Assembly: GCA_035409945.1 (NCBI GenBank)
Contig: DAONQC010000008.1
Location: 6,209 to 70,208, forward strand
Source: MWEH01 sp035409945
GTDB lineage: Bacteria > Bacillota > Clostridia > Christensenellales > DTU072
DNA length: 64,000 nucleotides
Reading direction: 5' to 3'
Under the pieces are notes generated by a model that worked only from the letters and a program-made list of their open reading frames with translations, did not search any database and was not told where the DNA came from. Made by a program: the position numbers and the translations under genes. Positions 47,301-55,928 of the stretch are shown one piece after another (positions within the stretch are counted from its first letter, which is position 1; each line of letters starts with the position of its first letter).

Positions 47301-50300
47301 TATGCAGGAACAGGTGTCGATATATCTAAATTAACCACTGTCGATGGTGACTTGCTAACAGTTGATATTATATGGACAGAAAATGTATATAAAATAAAGT
47401 ATAATGCGGGCTACACTGTACCAGCTCCCACGACACTTTCCTATACTACTGAAAACTATAACTATGAGTCTAGCATCACTTTGAGATTAATATCAGAATG
47501 TCCAGGATTTGCTACAAGACCTGGCTACACCTTTAGTAATTGGCGTACAACATTGCCTCCAACTGCAGGAACGACATATGCGCAGGGCGCATCCCTCGCA
47601 AAACTTCTTGCTTCTAACAATGGAACATTCAATCTACACGCTATATGGACACCCAATAATTATACGGTAGCTATTGACAAGCAGGGTGGAACGTTACAAT
47701 ATGTTAGCCCAAGCTCGGATGTTGGTACTCATATGACATTCACATATGACTTAGCTACTGTAGGTAACAATATAACAGCTACACGCAATGGTTATACTTT
47801 CAAAGGTATATACCAGAACGCAAATGAAACTGGATTCAACACTCATAATAGCAGTGGAACTGCGTTAAAGTACAATCCAGCAGACCCAACCACAGTAACT
47901 CAATTGTATGCTTGCTGGACACCTATAGTTTATACAATCACTTACAACATGCCTAGTGGCGCAGGGAATCCTTCTGGAAACCCAGAGACATATACAATAG
48001 AGTCTTCACAAATCACCTTAAGTGATGCAACTTACACAGCGGGATATACTTTCAAAGGCTGGAGACCAGCAGGCAGTACAGATATCCCTGTGATAGGATA
48101 TAAAATTAATCAGGGAACAACTGGGAATATAGTACTTGAACCAGTATTTGAGGCTTGTTCATATTCAGTACAATTCCTGAAGAACCAGCCAGGGGCAGGT
48201 GCTGTCACTGGTAATATGGATCCAATGACATTTACTTATGGTCAGCAACAGAATTTAACAGCTAATGATTTTGCTACTACAGGATACGCTTTTACAGGCT
48301 GGAATACTGCAAGCGATGGATCGGGTACAGGGTACTCTGATGGTCAGTTAGTTGGTAATCTCTGTTCTTCAAGTGGTGGGATAGTGGATTTATACGCTCA
48401 ATGGTCAATTATTGAGTATAACATCACCTACACGCTAAATGGTGGTCAGTTAGGAGCAGGTTCTCCTCTAAAATACACCTATGAGAGTACTACTATGCTG
48501 GTAAGCCCGACACGGACTGGATATCAGTTCAGTAAGTGGTACCTAGATGGAGACCCAATGCAAAATGAGGTAAATACAATAACTCCTGGTCAGACAGGCG
48601 ATAAGAAATTTGTAGCTGTATGGGAGGTTCTGCAATACACAGTCATACTAGTAAGAAATGGTGGAACAGCGGGCACTGGAACAGTTACAGCCACATATGG
48701 ACAATTACTGCCATCTGGAGCGATTGCTCCTACCAAGACGGGATATATATTTGGTGGATATTATGAAACATGTGATGGTACAGGCAATGTGTCAGGCACG
48801 CAATACTATGATGGAAGCATGAACCCTGTAGTAGGTAATGAGTGGCTAAAAACTACAAACAACGTGGAGATTTACGCAAAGTGGACAGCAATTACCTATA
48901 CAGTTAGGTTTGATAAAAACAAGCCATCAACTGCGGACGCTGCTACACCAGTGCAAGGCAATACGGGAGATCAAAGTTTTGTATATGATGTAGGACAACA
49001 CTTGAACACCAACAACTATACATTACTAGGGTGGACCTTTACGGGTTGGACTTCCGAGTCTAATGGAAGTGGAAATAGTTATGACAATAACGAAAACGTA
49101 AATAACCTGACCTCTACAAACGGAGCTACGGTTACACTATATGCACAATGGACATTAAATAACTACGAAGTAAGATTTGAGAAAAATAAACCAGAAGCTG
49201 CATCGCATCTAGTACAAGGCAATCAAATGGATAATCAGCTTTTCAACTATGATGAAGAAAAGAATTTAACAGCTGTTGGTTATACTTTAGAAGGTTGGAG
49301 ATTTAATGGCTGGAACACCAAGGTAGACGGAACCGGCACAACATATGCAAATAGTGCACTTGTAAAAAATCTAACAACTGCCGATGATGTTGAAGTTCCA
49401 CTATATGCAAGATGGATACGTAATGATTATACAGTTGAATTTGTAAAGAATAAGCCAGACGGTGCGTCGGCAGTAGAAGTACAAGGCAACCTGATGACAC
49501 AATCGTTTAAGTATGACATAGAACAAAATCTCAAGTCTAATCCATATACACTGAAAGGTTGGACATTTGCGGGCTGGAATACGCTTGCTAACGGCGATGG
49601 AACAAATTACGCAAATAATGCGGCTGTAAAGAATCTGACAAATACACATAACGGTGAATCTGTGAAGCTATATGCACAATGGACAAAGAACACTTATTCC
49701 GTGGTATTTGATACTAATCAACCTGCAGTAGCATCTAATAGCGTAACTGGAACGATGGCTAACCAGAGCTTCACATACGACGATCCTGTTAAGCCTTTGA
49801 CGCTTAATGCATACGAACTAACTGGCTGGACATTTGGCGGTTGGACTAGAAATGCAGATGGAACAGGTGCTTTCTATGCAGACCTAGCAGAAGTTAGTAA
49901 TTTAACACACGTACCATATGGTCAAGTCCGGTTATATGCAAAATGGACACCAAATACATATACGGTTACGATTTGGCACACAAATAATGTCAATCCAAGC
50001 TATGCCGCATCAACTGCGCATCAAACCGTAGTAATGACATATGACCATCTTGTACCAGCAGCTGCAGAAACCCCGAGTATAACAGGATTTACCCTACAAG
50101 GAGTATTCGAACTTGAGGGTGGCAGCGGGATACAGTATTACAGTGGAAGTATGGCACGTACAGCAGTTTGGAAAAATACAACGCTAGAGAATATATATAC
50201 TTTCTGGAAAGAAAATACATACACCATTAACTATATGAAGAACAAGCCAGCCAAGGCGTCAAATTCAGTTGATGGCAGTATGGATTCAGAAACAAATGTT

Positions 50301-53300
50301 AAATATACTGAACTCCGCACCTTAAAGAATATAACTGGCGGATATAGCTTAACTGGTTGGGAAATTGGCGACTTCACTCGCACATGGAACTTAAAAGCGG
50401 ACGGAACTGGTACGGCATTTGAAAACACCGCTCAAGTTTCTGAGTTGACTAGTGCCCAAGGCGGTATAGTTAATCTCTATGCACAATGGACGCCTCAAGA
50501 GTCGATAATTACTTTCATTAACGGAGGTACCGCAAATCCGACAACATCTACTGCAACTGCTAAGTATGATCATGATATGCCTAAGGTTACAATGCCTACT
50601 AATACAGGATATAAGTTTGGAGGATACTTCACTGGTCCTGATTCGACAGGCGAAAAATACTATTCAGATACATTACGTTCTCAGAAAGTTTGGAAGAAAC
50701 TGAAGAACAATGATTTAGACCTCTATGCGTACTGGACAGTATATACATATAAACTCAACCCAGATAACACGGCAACAATTACTGGCTTTATACCAGATCC
50801 TGCAATAAGTGGGGTGCTCGAAATTCCTGATACTATTGAAGGGCACACTGTAACAAGGATAGAAAGTGCTGCAATGGATGCAACTAAGACGCCAAAACTC
50901 AACACAGATGTAACTGAAATAGTTGTACCTTCAACCGTTACTAGTTTAGGAATACAATCTTTTGCAGATACTACTACAGATGTAACCTTTGAAGCGGGAA
51001 GCACACTAACAAAAATAACCTCTTACTCATTCAGTGAGTATGCAGGAAGTACATTTACAGTGCCTGCATCAGTTACAGAGATAGAGCCTAATGCATTCAA
51101 AGACTGTACGGCTCTAGAAACCGTAGTAATACCTAATACAGTTACGACAATAGGCTTGGATGCCTTTGCGGGTTGTAACAATATAACAGAAATCACCATA
51201 CCTTTACAGAACCCATACAACGCTACGACAAACTCTTACTTACGTTACTTCTTTGGTGGTAGGTCATACTATACAGGAGCTGCAATACCTGCTAGCTTAG
51301 AGACTGTAAATGTTGCGGCCGGCACTACAACCATTCCTACTCATGCGTTTGAAAACTGGACAGGAACAGGTTTAACCATTAATTTACCTGCAAGCGTAAG
51401 TAGTATTGCAAGTGATGCATTTAACGGCACTACTGCAAGTGTAGTCATTGAAAACGGCTCTGCACTAACAACGATACCAACTGGTGCATTCAAGGGATAT
51501 AAAGGCGCATCTATTACTATGCCAAACAGCATTACCAGTATAGAAACTGAAGCTTTCAGTGGCTGTACTAACTTAGGTGCGACTATCATTCCAACGAGTG
51601 TAACAAACATTGGGGCTAACGCATTCAAGGATGTAAGTGGACAAGTAACATTTGCTACTCCAGCAACAATTACAACAATTGGACCAAATGCATTTAATGG
51701 ATATAAGGGTGGAACTGTGTTAATACCAGACAGCGTGACTACAATAAGCAATAACGCATTCTTAGGCGCTACTGGAATAACCACATTAAACACAAATCAA
51801 GTAGAAACTATTGGAGTAGATGCATTCAACGGATGCTTAGAGCTAGCTAGTGTACATGTTGGTCCAAAACTAAATTCAATTGCAACAGGCGCATTTGATA
51901 ACTGTCCAAAACTTACTCAATTTACAGTTGATGGTGACAATCCTAACTACAAAGCAGTAGATGGAATACTATATTCAAAAGATGGAACTAAACTAATCAG
52001 ATGCCCAGAGCTAAAGACCTTTGAAGTGTTACCATTTGAGGTTCCAGCAGGCGTTACTTCAATAGAGCCAGGAGCATTCCTAGGTTGTAATAACTTAACA
52101 TCCATAACTTTACCTGCAGGCCTTACAAACATTGGAGATGAAGCCTTCAAGGGTGTGCCAGTTGGCCCAACTGTAGCTTTACCAAGCACGCTAACGACCA
52201 TTGGCATAGAAGCTTTCGAAAATTGTGATGAACTAGTAACAATAGATGTACCTGCATCGGTTACAAGCATTGGACTCGGTGCCTTTGCAGACTGTAACAA
52301 ATTAACTGCGATAAATGTTCACGCAGATAATCTAAACTACTCATCATCGCCCGCTGGCGTATTATACAACGAGAGTCAAGACACGTTATTACAATATCCA
52401 GCCGGTAAGGAAGTTCTAATACCTAGTGCATACACGGTTTTATCTAATTGTAAAGTCATAGAATCTAAAGCATTCAAGGGTGCAACTAAATTAGAGAAAG
52501 TTGTATTACCAAACGGTTTAGAAACCATTGAAGCAAATGCTTTTGAGGGCTGTACTGCTCTAAAGGAAATCAACATACCAAATACCGTAACAAGTATTGG
52601 TGCTCTAGCTTTTGCAAACTGCACAAGCTTACCAAATATAACGATAGCTAATTCGGTGCAAGACATTGGGGCACAAGCATTCATGAATTGTACATCGCTA
52701 GAAACTGTTACAATACCAGCAGCACTACTCTCTCTAGGTAATGGCTTGTTTGCAGGCTGTACATCATTAACAGACATCATAGTCGATAACGGAAATACTG
52801 GTTATGCAGACGAGAACGGAGTCTTGTTCAATAATGATGGAAGTATATTAATTAAATATCCAGAAGATAAGGCTGATCTTACATATACAATTCCAAATAC
52901 GGTATCTACTATTGAAGCTGGGGCGTTCCAAGATGCTAAGAATTTGACGCAAGTTACCATTCCTTCGAGTGTACAGGTAATAAATGCAAACGCATTTAAG
53001 GGCTGCTCTGCCTTGGATACTGTAATATTTGAGGCTGGTTCAACTCTTACCACAATAGGAGACGAAGCGTTTAGTGGATGTGCTTTAACATCAATCACAT
53101 TCCCAGATTCAGTACAGACCATTGGCGCCAGTGCATTTGTAGGAAATGCAGGTCTTGCTACAGTAACTTTTGGCGCTTCAATGAAATCAGTGGGCGCAAA
53201 TGCATTCAAGAATATAACTGCACTAACTACAGTCAACTTTGCTGAAGGCAATAATTTCAAGACAATTAATGCAAGTGCATTTGAAGGGTGCTCAGGCATT

Positions 53301-55619
53301 ACAACATTGGATCTACCTGAAGGGTTAACAACAATAGGCGCAAATGCATTGAAGGGAACGAGCATAGCAACAATTACAATTCCAAGCACAGTTACCTCAA
53401 TTGGAGGATCGGCATTTGCAAATTCTAGCCTATTGAAGAACATCTACATTACACCAAAAGAGCCTGTTTCATCCACAGTACCTAGCTCACTAGGAACTAG
53501 TGCCTTTAGTGGAATGACTAACTTCAAGATCTGGGTAGATAGAACTCTTATAAATACATTCAGAAATGCACCTGGCTGGGCAGACTATGCAATAAATATT
53601 TGTCCAAAAACGGTGGTTGTAACATTTGATATTGGCAAAGGCGCAACTAATCCTGGTGCAACATCTTCAGAGATTACCTATGGCACAACGGTAACTGCTC
53701 CAGTTCTAAATATCGCTGATGGATATACCTTTGATGACTGGTATGCAGAGGCTGCTAGAGTGCTTCCATTTGATGAGCTTGCACCTATAGAAAAAGATAT
53801 TACCATCTACTCTAAGTGCATAGCTAATGAATACAACCTAACCCTAAATTGGGCAGGTGCTAGTACGCCAACCAATACAGTAGTAACCTTTGATGAACTC
53901 ATGCCATACATTGATACAATGACAAGAGACGGCTACATTTTCAAGGGATTCTTTGCTAGCGAAAATGGAGTTGGTACACAATATTATGAAGCTAACTTCA
54001 TGCCAGTAGCAGATAAACTCTGGGATCAATTCGTAGAATATCCAGTCATCTATGCCTACTGGTCAATGTATGAATATACTATTGATGAAGCTGGCGTTAC
54101 AATAACAGGACTTGCTAAGAATGCTGTAGTTCCAGCGAACTTAGTTGTACCAAGTGTAATACAAGGAATGTCAGTTGTCGGCATTGGTGCATCGGTATTT
54201 AACGCAGATATTAATCCTGCATGTGGCACTAATATAACTGCTATTACAATACCAAATACAATAAAGACAATAGGCAACTTAGCATTTAATAACTGTATCA
54301 ATGTACAAACAGTAACATTTGCGGAAGGCAGCACATTAGAAAGCATTGGTACAAGTGCATTTGCTAACTTGAGAAATCTGACGAATCTAACCATACCAAG
54401 TTCAGTTGCAACAATAGGTGCAAATGCAATTAATGGATGCTCTAAGATAATCCGTGTTGATTTCTCAAGAGTGACACCTCCAGAGATTGGAACAACAGGG
54501 TTATATTCCACAATTAATCCTGCAGCACTAATCTTTGTTCCAACTGCGAACATAGGTGCATATAGACTAGGAGATTGGGCAAAGCATCAGGCGATTGTCA
54601 GACCTAAGACTGTAAGAGTACTGTTTGATAGTAAGGGTGGTCCAGCAATTTCGTCACAAGTTATTACATATGGCGAATATGCAACACAACCTGAATCTAC
54701 TCAAGTAGCAAGACCTGGATACATATTCGATGGCTGGTTCATAGATGATGTAACATTTGCAAATCAGTTTGTATTTGCTACAACTAAGATTGCATATGAA
54801 AACATGTCTGAGACCGATAAGGCAAACTCTCAAATTACACTGTATGCAAAATATACGCCTATAAAATATACAATCAAATTTGATGCTAACAATGCCTCAG
54901 CAACAGGCGTAATGGCAGACATGACTGATTGTATCTATGATGTATCATACACACTTCCAGCGTTTGGCTTCCAGTATCTAAGACACACCTTTGCAGGCTG
55001 GGCAACGACATCTAGCGGTAATGCAGTCTATTCTGACAAAGCGGTTGGAGTTAACAATTTGACAACAGAGAACAATGCTACAGTTACACTCTATGCTAAA
55101 TACAATGAAATTACATCTTACCAAATAGAGTTTAATAAAAATTCGGAACATGCAGATGGCACAATGGCTGCAATGACGAACCTAGCATATGACACCTCGT
55201 ATAATCTCACAGCGTTTGGCTTTACTCCTCAAACAGGATATAAGTTTGTAGGCTGGGCGCTTACGCCAACAGGCGCAGTTGTATATGAGAATAACGCATC
55301 TGTTTCCAACTTAGCACAGATGAATCCAGTAGTTACACTCTATGCAAAATATGAGCTAATTAAATACACAATTGCATTTGATAAAAATTCTCTAGATGCA
55401 GATGGCACAATGGATCCAATAACCAACTGTGAGTACGGTACGGGATATGACCTCCCAGCCAATACATTCACACACGCTACTTTAACTTTCCAAGGCTGGG
55501 CATTAACGGAAGAGGCAGCAGCAGCTGGTACTGTTACATATACAAATGGAGCAACTGGAGTATCTAATCTGACGACCATAGATGGCGCTACAGCTACTCT
55601 CTACGCAGTCTGGGCATAA
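38286..55619 (+). CDS. Giant InlB-B-repeat surface protein, 3' part, with leucine-rich blocks
   Basis: Continues the same protein in the next frame: without one G at 38300-38304 the repeat across the junction reads GSTGDQVFYASWRPGKY. The ATG at 38286 is only the first in-frame Met; it has no ribosome binding site and sits in the middle of a repeat. It holds about 57 further InlB-B-type repeats, a large BspA-like leucine-rich (LRR_5) block (50740-53610), more B repeats, a second LRR_5 block (54067-54610) and four final B repeats ending LYAVWA. There is no C-terminal anchor, so attachment must be through the N-terminal hydrophobic segment or by an unknown means. A GAAA-loop terminator follows 29 bp after the stop. 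Confidence 0.85.
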   Translation: MRVQLGDQVFYASWRPGKYIIRFNANTGYGTLEEQEFDYDVGKHLTYNDPTTGIYKPGYTFMGWSTTYPYTTKQYNNGAWVKNVLSGDGSIIYFYAVWQPNTYSVRYNKNTPAGTYYGVTGEYEMGATTITYDTYGELRRNAFRLTGWIFTGWNTLANGQGTSYVDEEAVRNLVLSGYIELFAQWTKNSYTIDYVLNGGTNNAANISDYHVDTVLTFSNATRPGYTFAGWYTANQGGTRVTKIERGTTGNKTLYARWNVNSYTVVFNENTGDGTMNSQGFVYDVAQKLTANTSITKLGYTFTGWNTDPQGFGTAYADNESVKNLATSGSITLFAMWQANTYTVHFHPNTGTGALADQVLTYNGVNQRLRNNTISNITKTGYTFMGWADTPGATVRQYTNNQLLTENLCTGTIMDKEITLYAVWSQNAYDVVLHSNYDDGDGNPDNDTTVLGFIYDQQGALPINPPFVRNGYNFVNWNTQSNGSGASYGSGQNVMNLPTGADGKCHLYAIWSVPTYQITYNLSGGTNDVDNPTSYKVTTETITLKDAVKTGHTFIGWTTNGVQNPTIGLQIESGSYGNKHFVANWTVNDYTVTYNANVPSNTVGTLETQMNPNTSTHTYGAGSSLVANGYTLKGWKFNGWKTTAEGTEIKYVDGDTVDDAWLVNSARTLYAHWTIRTYTITYTLQGEAFGGANSPLNPATYTIDTATFQLEPSTTPGYRFISWNNSSDNTQVQSVQKGTVGNLTFYDTIELATYRVKYYASYPVNTVSVGQGAMEDSQYTYNTAGNLRQLGFALAGWKFNGWKDRVTGSIHADQAAVFNWKSTQGAIVELDAQWTRLEYQIIYNLNTELGDGMTNTVNPTSYNVDTNTFNLVDPVWQDAPYTFAGWYTTNQFNANEKVTKIELGSTGEKTLYAKWDPKSYTIVFDPATGTGSLEAQEFLYDVPQRIRKNDPNVQPYISKAGYNFLGWRRATAQPQVVEFTDNKEVSRLGFGETITLYAVWQATTYTVVYDKNQPVTHYDVTGVNSMSTPSTYTYDVTSTLRQNTYALKGWTFAGWNTDASGHGDSYADRAEVHNWSATGEVITLYAQWDKLTYNVTYNLGMGGVKGDNTPDTYDVDSTWNFGNPSRTGYTFTNWTENGSVVTGIAKGSTGNKTFTANWTANSFVVQFNANNGQGSLEEQTFWYDQPQALRLNNGNIFRDGYTFKGWGKTADATIVSYTDGQEVSNLATGGSPESNSATIFALWEPKTYKIVYDINQPVTHYNVTGTMADSTYKYDTAGQTLRNNSYQLKGWTFGGWNTQASGNGTSYANQHAVDNTMLTSPEITLYAKWSKVTYTIDYVMGGGTIKDGESVVTPPATYTVDDEIEIAAPTKTGYECLGWYVGTNSTSTQAPYMINKGSLGNITLTAKWAAMRYFVSFKANGGTGDLLEQTFYYDQELRLRANNKITREGYNFTGWARTSDATQKQYDDNQEVKNLATGLDRDEIVYLYAVWTANTYTVVFNSNYGEGVEATAQQVITYNVATPLTKFSTMNFAKLGYSFTGWNTGVTGDGTAYGDQATVTSLAPSGEKHLYAQWSKDVYTITYYLPEDPTASNSPYNRTTYSVDTPTFGFYLPTWPGHTCSGGWYDASDNSPITQIPIGSTGNKTLYTPIWTTHQYTVDFQLNGGTASNGLQSMSFYYGDEKELTPFSTLGYSKHGYRFVNWNTTGGGSGTSYEDQQPVKNLTTDAGGSVWLYAQWEIESYSITYEMNGGGTNHADNKTSYTVETDTFSLFPATREGYTFGGWYLNQDTTGVPVNEVTKPSTGNKRFYAKWTPNQYTIQYNANFGSGSLAPQTAIYDTPIALRINSNDITRLGYNFKGWDENKNATTPTYDNDGVSVTNLATGVDGDNLVILYAVWEGITYNVQFDNNNGSGTMGLQQFQYGVPERLDECLFSRAGYMFDRWCVDANGAGTKYENKALVENLTTTQGATVKLFAQWLPGSYTVVLNPNSGTTNTSSVQVNMGANMPSSIEKPFRQHYVFQGYFSQQTGPATQYYNANMESANVWDQPNNSTIYARWTPYQYTITYYGIDTWNPATYTYEQEVKITAPSKIGHTFKGWYRGANVTPLYNPDYEIPAGSSGDFSLTATWEPNTYTVNYDSNGGAVGTAIASQVFTYGTTPNLQSNTDANFTKVGYTFQGWDEDQDATIPTYANGAPITTDLATGALGDTEVTMFAIWKANTYTVVFHSNCTPEATKNQTFTYNENLKALSSNTFDRTGYSFDKWDTIPAGGGTSYTNNQNVQNLVTGASGSDTFNLYAQWTIIPYTITYEEVEGATNTNPSGYNYEDETITFVLPTKVGYTCTGWYDQLTGGEQVISIPQHSTGNKTVYARWQANTYYVNYNSNKPSLTHGTLGGSMSPSTHTYNVATPLTAIGYTLSGWEFDKWTTNSDGTGTSYADEYSGLPLTSEANATVQLHANWIKQTYAINYELNGGTNSASNPASYDVDYAEITLQNATRTGYTFSGWYTQNVGGVPVTKIPQGSDGVKYLYARWTAKEYTVHFDANTGSGTLDDQVIAYDAPPTNLRDNTTITKLGHTFSGWNRQADGTGNAYANKAPITNLATGEPGDDLVTLYAIWTPNTYWVRFNANGAGTSGTMPDQKYTYGATPVALDNNIITRVGYTYSGQWGTTSGGGTLYANQAPVSNLTSDPDAIFNLYAQWTPNNYTVTLDANGGSVGTASVVATYDAAMPTPATKPTRDDYTFTGYYSQQTGVATQYYDADMLSTHIWDQANNSTIYARWTPVVYTLTYDLTGGAVNYAENPANYTVESNVITLGDPTRVGYIFKGWTSDQQLTPQKSLQIPHGTPLRNITLVPVWEANTYTVQYNANKPVASSGALSGSVANTPATYDADFDVATNGYSIPGWKFKYWTLTTGDVTADSDKFFEGATKKNLTTTNLETVELNAQWEPITYTLKFDDNKPATSTNPLGGTALPNTTITYDSKYSTSNISKSTRTLTGWRITGFKVLGTTYAGTGVDISKLTTVDGDLLTVDIIWTENVYKIKYNAGYTVPAPTTLSYTTENYNYESSITLRLISECPGFATRPGYTFSNWRTTLPPTAGTTYAQGASLAKLLASNNGTFNLHAIWTPNNYTVAIDKQGGTLQYVSPSSDVGTHMTFTYDLATVGNNITATRNGYTFKGIYQNANETGFNTHNSSGTALKYNPADPTTVTQLYACWTPIVYTITYNMPSGAGNPSGNPETYTIESSQITLSDATYTAGYTFKGWRPAGSTDIPVIGYKINQGTTGNIVLEPVFEACSYSVQFLKNQPGAGAVTGNMDPMTFTYGQQQNLTANDFATTGYAFTGWNTASDGSGTGYSDGQLVGNLCSSSGGIVDLYAQWSIIEYNITYTLNGGQLGAGSPLKYTYESTTMLVSPTRTGYQFSKWYLDGDPMQNEVNTITPGQTGDKKFVAVWEVLQYTVILVRNGGTAGTGTVTATYGQLLPSGAIAPTKTGYIFGGYYETCDGTGNVSGTQYYDGSMNPVVGNEWLKTTNNVEIYAKWTAITYTVRFDKNKPSTADAATPVQGNTGDQSFVYDVGQHLNTNNYTLLGWTFTGWTSESNGSGNSYDNNENVNNLTSTNGATVTLYAQWTLNNYEVRFEKNKPEAASHLVQGNQMDNQLFNYDEEKNLTAVGYTLEGWRFNGWNTKVDGTGTTYANSALVKNLTTADDVEVPLYARWIRNDYTVEFVKNKPDGASAVEVQGNLMTQSFKYDIEQNLKSNPYTLKGWTFAGWNTLANGDGTNYANNAAVKNLTNTHNGESVKLYAQWTKNTYSVVFDTNQPAVASNSVTGTMANQSFTYDDPVKPLTLNAYELTGWTFGGWTRNADGTGAFYADLAEVSNLTHVPYGQVRLYAKWTPNTYTVTIWHTNNVNPSYAASTAHQTVVMTYDHLVPAAAETPSITGFTLQGVFELEGGSGIQYYSGSMARTAVWKNTTLENIYTFWKENTYTINYMKNKPAKASNSVDGSMDSETNVKYTELRTLKNITGGYSLTGWEIGDFTRTWNLKADGTGTAFENTAQVSELTSAQGGIVNLYAQWTPQESIITFINGGTANPTTSTATAKYDHDMPKVTMPTNTGYKFGGYFTGPDSTGEKYYSDTLRSQKVWKKLKNNDLDLYAYWTVYTYKLNPDNTATITGFIPDPAISGVLEIPDTIEGHTVTRIESAAMDATKTPKLNTDVTEIVVPSTVTSLGIQSFADTTTDVTFEAGSTLTKITSYSFSEYAGSTFTVPASVTEIEPNAFKDCTALETVVIPNTVTTIGLDAFAGCNNITEITIPLQNPYNATTNSYLRYFFGGRSYYTGAAIPASLETVNVAAGTTTIPTHAFENWTGTGLTINLPASVSSIASDAFNGTTASVVIENGSALTTIPTGAFKGYKGASITMPNSITSIETEAFSGCTNLGATIIPTSVTNIGANAFKDVSGQVTFATPATITTIGPNAFNGYKGGTVLIPDSVTTISNNAFLGATGITTLNTNQVETIGVDAFNGCLELASVHVGPKLNSIATGAFDNCPKLTQFTVDGDNPNYKAVDGILYSKDGTKLIRCPELKTFEVLPFEVPAGVTSIEPGAFLGCNNLTSITLPAGLTNIGDEAFKGVPVGPTVALPSTLTTIGIEAFENCDELVTIDVPASVTSIGLGAFADCNKLTAINVHADNLNYSSSPAGVLYNESQDTLLQYPAGKEVLIPSAYTVLSNCKVIESKAFKGATKLEKVVLPNGLETIEANAFEGCTALKEINIPNTVTSIGALAFANCTSLPNITIANSVQDIGAQAFMNCTSLETVTIPAALLSLGNGLFAGCTSLTDIIVDNGNTGYADENGVLFNNDGSILIKYPEDKADLTYTIPNTVSTIEAGAFQDAKNLTQVTIPSSVQVINANAFKGCSALDTVIFEAGSTLTTIGDEAFSGCALTSITFPDSVQTIGASAFVGNAGLATVTFGASMKSVGANAFKNITALTTVNFAEGNNFKTINASAFEGCSGITTLDLPEGLTTIGANALKGTSIATITIPSTVTSIGGSAFANSSLLKNIYITPKEPVSSTVPSSLGTSAFSGMTNFKIWVDRTLINTFRNAPGWADYAINICPKTVVVTFDIGKGATNPGATSSEITYGTTVTAPVLNIADGYTFDDWYAEAARVLPFDELAPIEKDITIYSKCIANEYNLTLNWAGASTPTNTVVTFDELMPYIDTMTRDGYIFKGFFASENGVGTQYYEANFMPVADKLWDQFVEYPVIYAYWSMYEYTIDEAGVTITGLAKNAVVPANLVVPSVIQGMSVVGIGASVFNADINPACGTNITAITIPNTIKTIGNLAFNNCINVQTVTFAEGSTLESIGTSAFANLRNLTNLTIPSSVATIGANAINGCSKIIRVDFSRVTPPEIGTTGLYSTINPAALIFVPTANIGAYRLGDWAKHQAIVRPKTVRVLFDSKGGPAISSQVITYGEYATQPESTQVARPGYIFDGWFIDDVTFANQFVFATTKIAYENMSETDKANSQITLYAKYTPIKYTIKFDANNASATGVMADMTDCIYDVSYTLPAFGFQYLRHTFAGWATTSSGNAVYSDKAVGVNNLTTENNATVTLYAKYNEITSYQIEFNKNSEHADGTMAAMTNLAYDTSYNLTAFGFTPQTGYKFVGWALTPTGAVVYENNASVSNLAQMNPVVTLYAKYELIKYTIAFDKNSLDADGTMDPITNCEYGTGYDLPANTFTHATLTFQGWALTEEAAAAGTVTYTNGATGVSNLTTIDGATATLYAVWA
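38300..38304 (+). other. Five-G run that splits the giant gene
   Basis: Equivalent repeats elsewhere in the gene have one G or A fewer at this point (ACTGGAGAT at about 35998). Removing one G fuses the 2362- and 5777-residue frames into a single open frame from 31235 to 55619. It may be a real mutation, a phase-variable tract or a sequencing error in a homopolymer. Confidence 0.8.
50740..53610 (+). repeat. BspA-type leucine-rich repeat block (LRR_5)
   Basis: About 950 residues built from ~22-24-residue units such as LTSITLPAGLTNIGDEAFKG, with the conserved pattern I-P-x-x-V-T-x-I-G-x-x-A-F-x-x-C. Typical of bacterial surface adhesins. Embedded between B-type repeats; a smaller second block lies at 54067-54610. 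Confidence 0.85.
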
Positions 55620-55647
55620 GCCTAAAAATAGTTGATTACTATACAAT

Positions 55648-55675
55648 AAAGCAGTCGAAAGGCTGCTTTTTGTTT
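55648..55675 (+). terminator. Terminator of the giant gene
   Basis: A 9-bp stem with a GAAA tetraloop (55648-55656 with 55661-55669), then TTTGTTT. From here to 55928 no gene is seen; CTCGGCTAAACGGCAATATT near 55837 faintly recalls the hairpin repeats at 1845 and 3232. Confidence 0.85.
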
Positions 55676-55928
55676 AGGCACAACTTGCCCAACTGACAAC
55701 CGTTCTTTCAAATCTAAGATATTTTTGAATTTTGGATGCTATAAAGCATAGCTACCACTTGGAATTTGCTGTATACAGCCAGATTAAAAAATGCTATGAT
55801 TAAAATAGATAAATGTTTGCAATTAGTTCAAACTACTCGGCTAAACGGCAATATTTTATCGTATCATATGTAAAATGAGATTTATATTTTGCATTACAAA
55901 CTAAACAAATTAGAACGGAGGACTTTAT

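Noticed and set aside
50740..54610. Minus-strand frames opposite the leucine-rich blocks
   Set aside because: They mirror the Ile/Val/Thr-rich repeat on the sense strand and lack start signals.
31235..55619. CRISPR or DNA-level satellite because of the regular spacing
   Set aside because: Periodicity is at the protein level; DNA units are diverged and in a long open frame.
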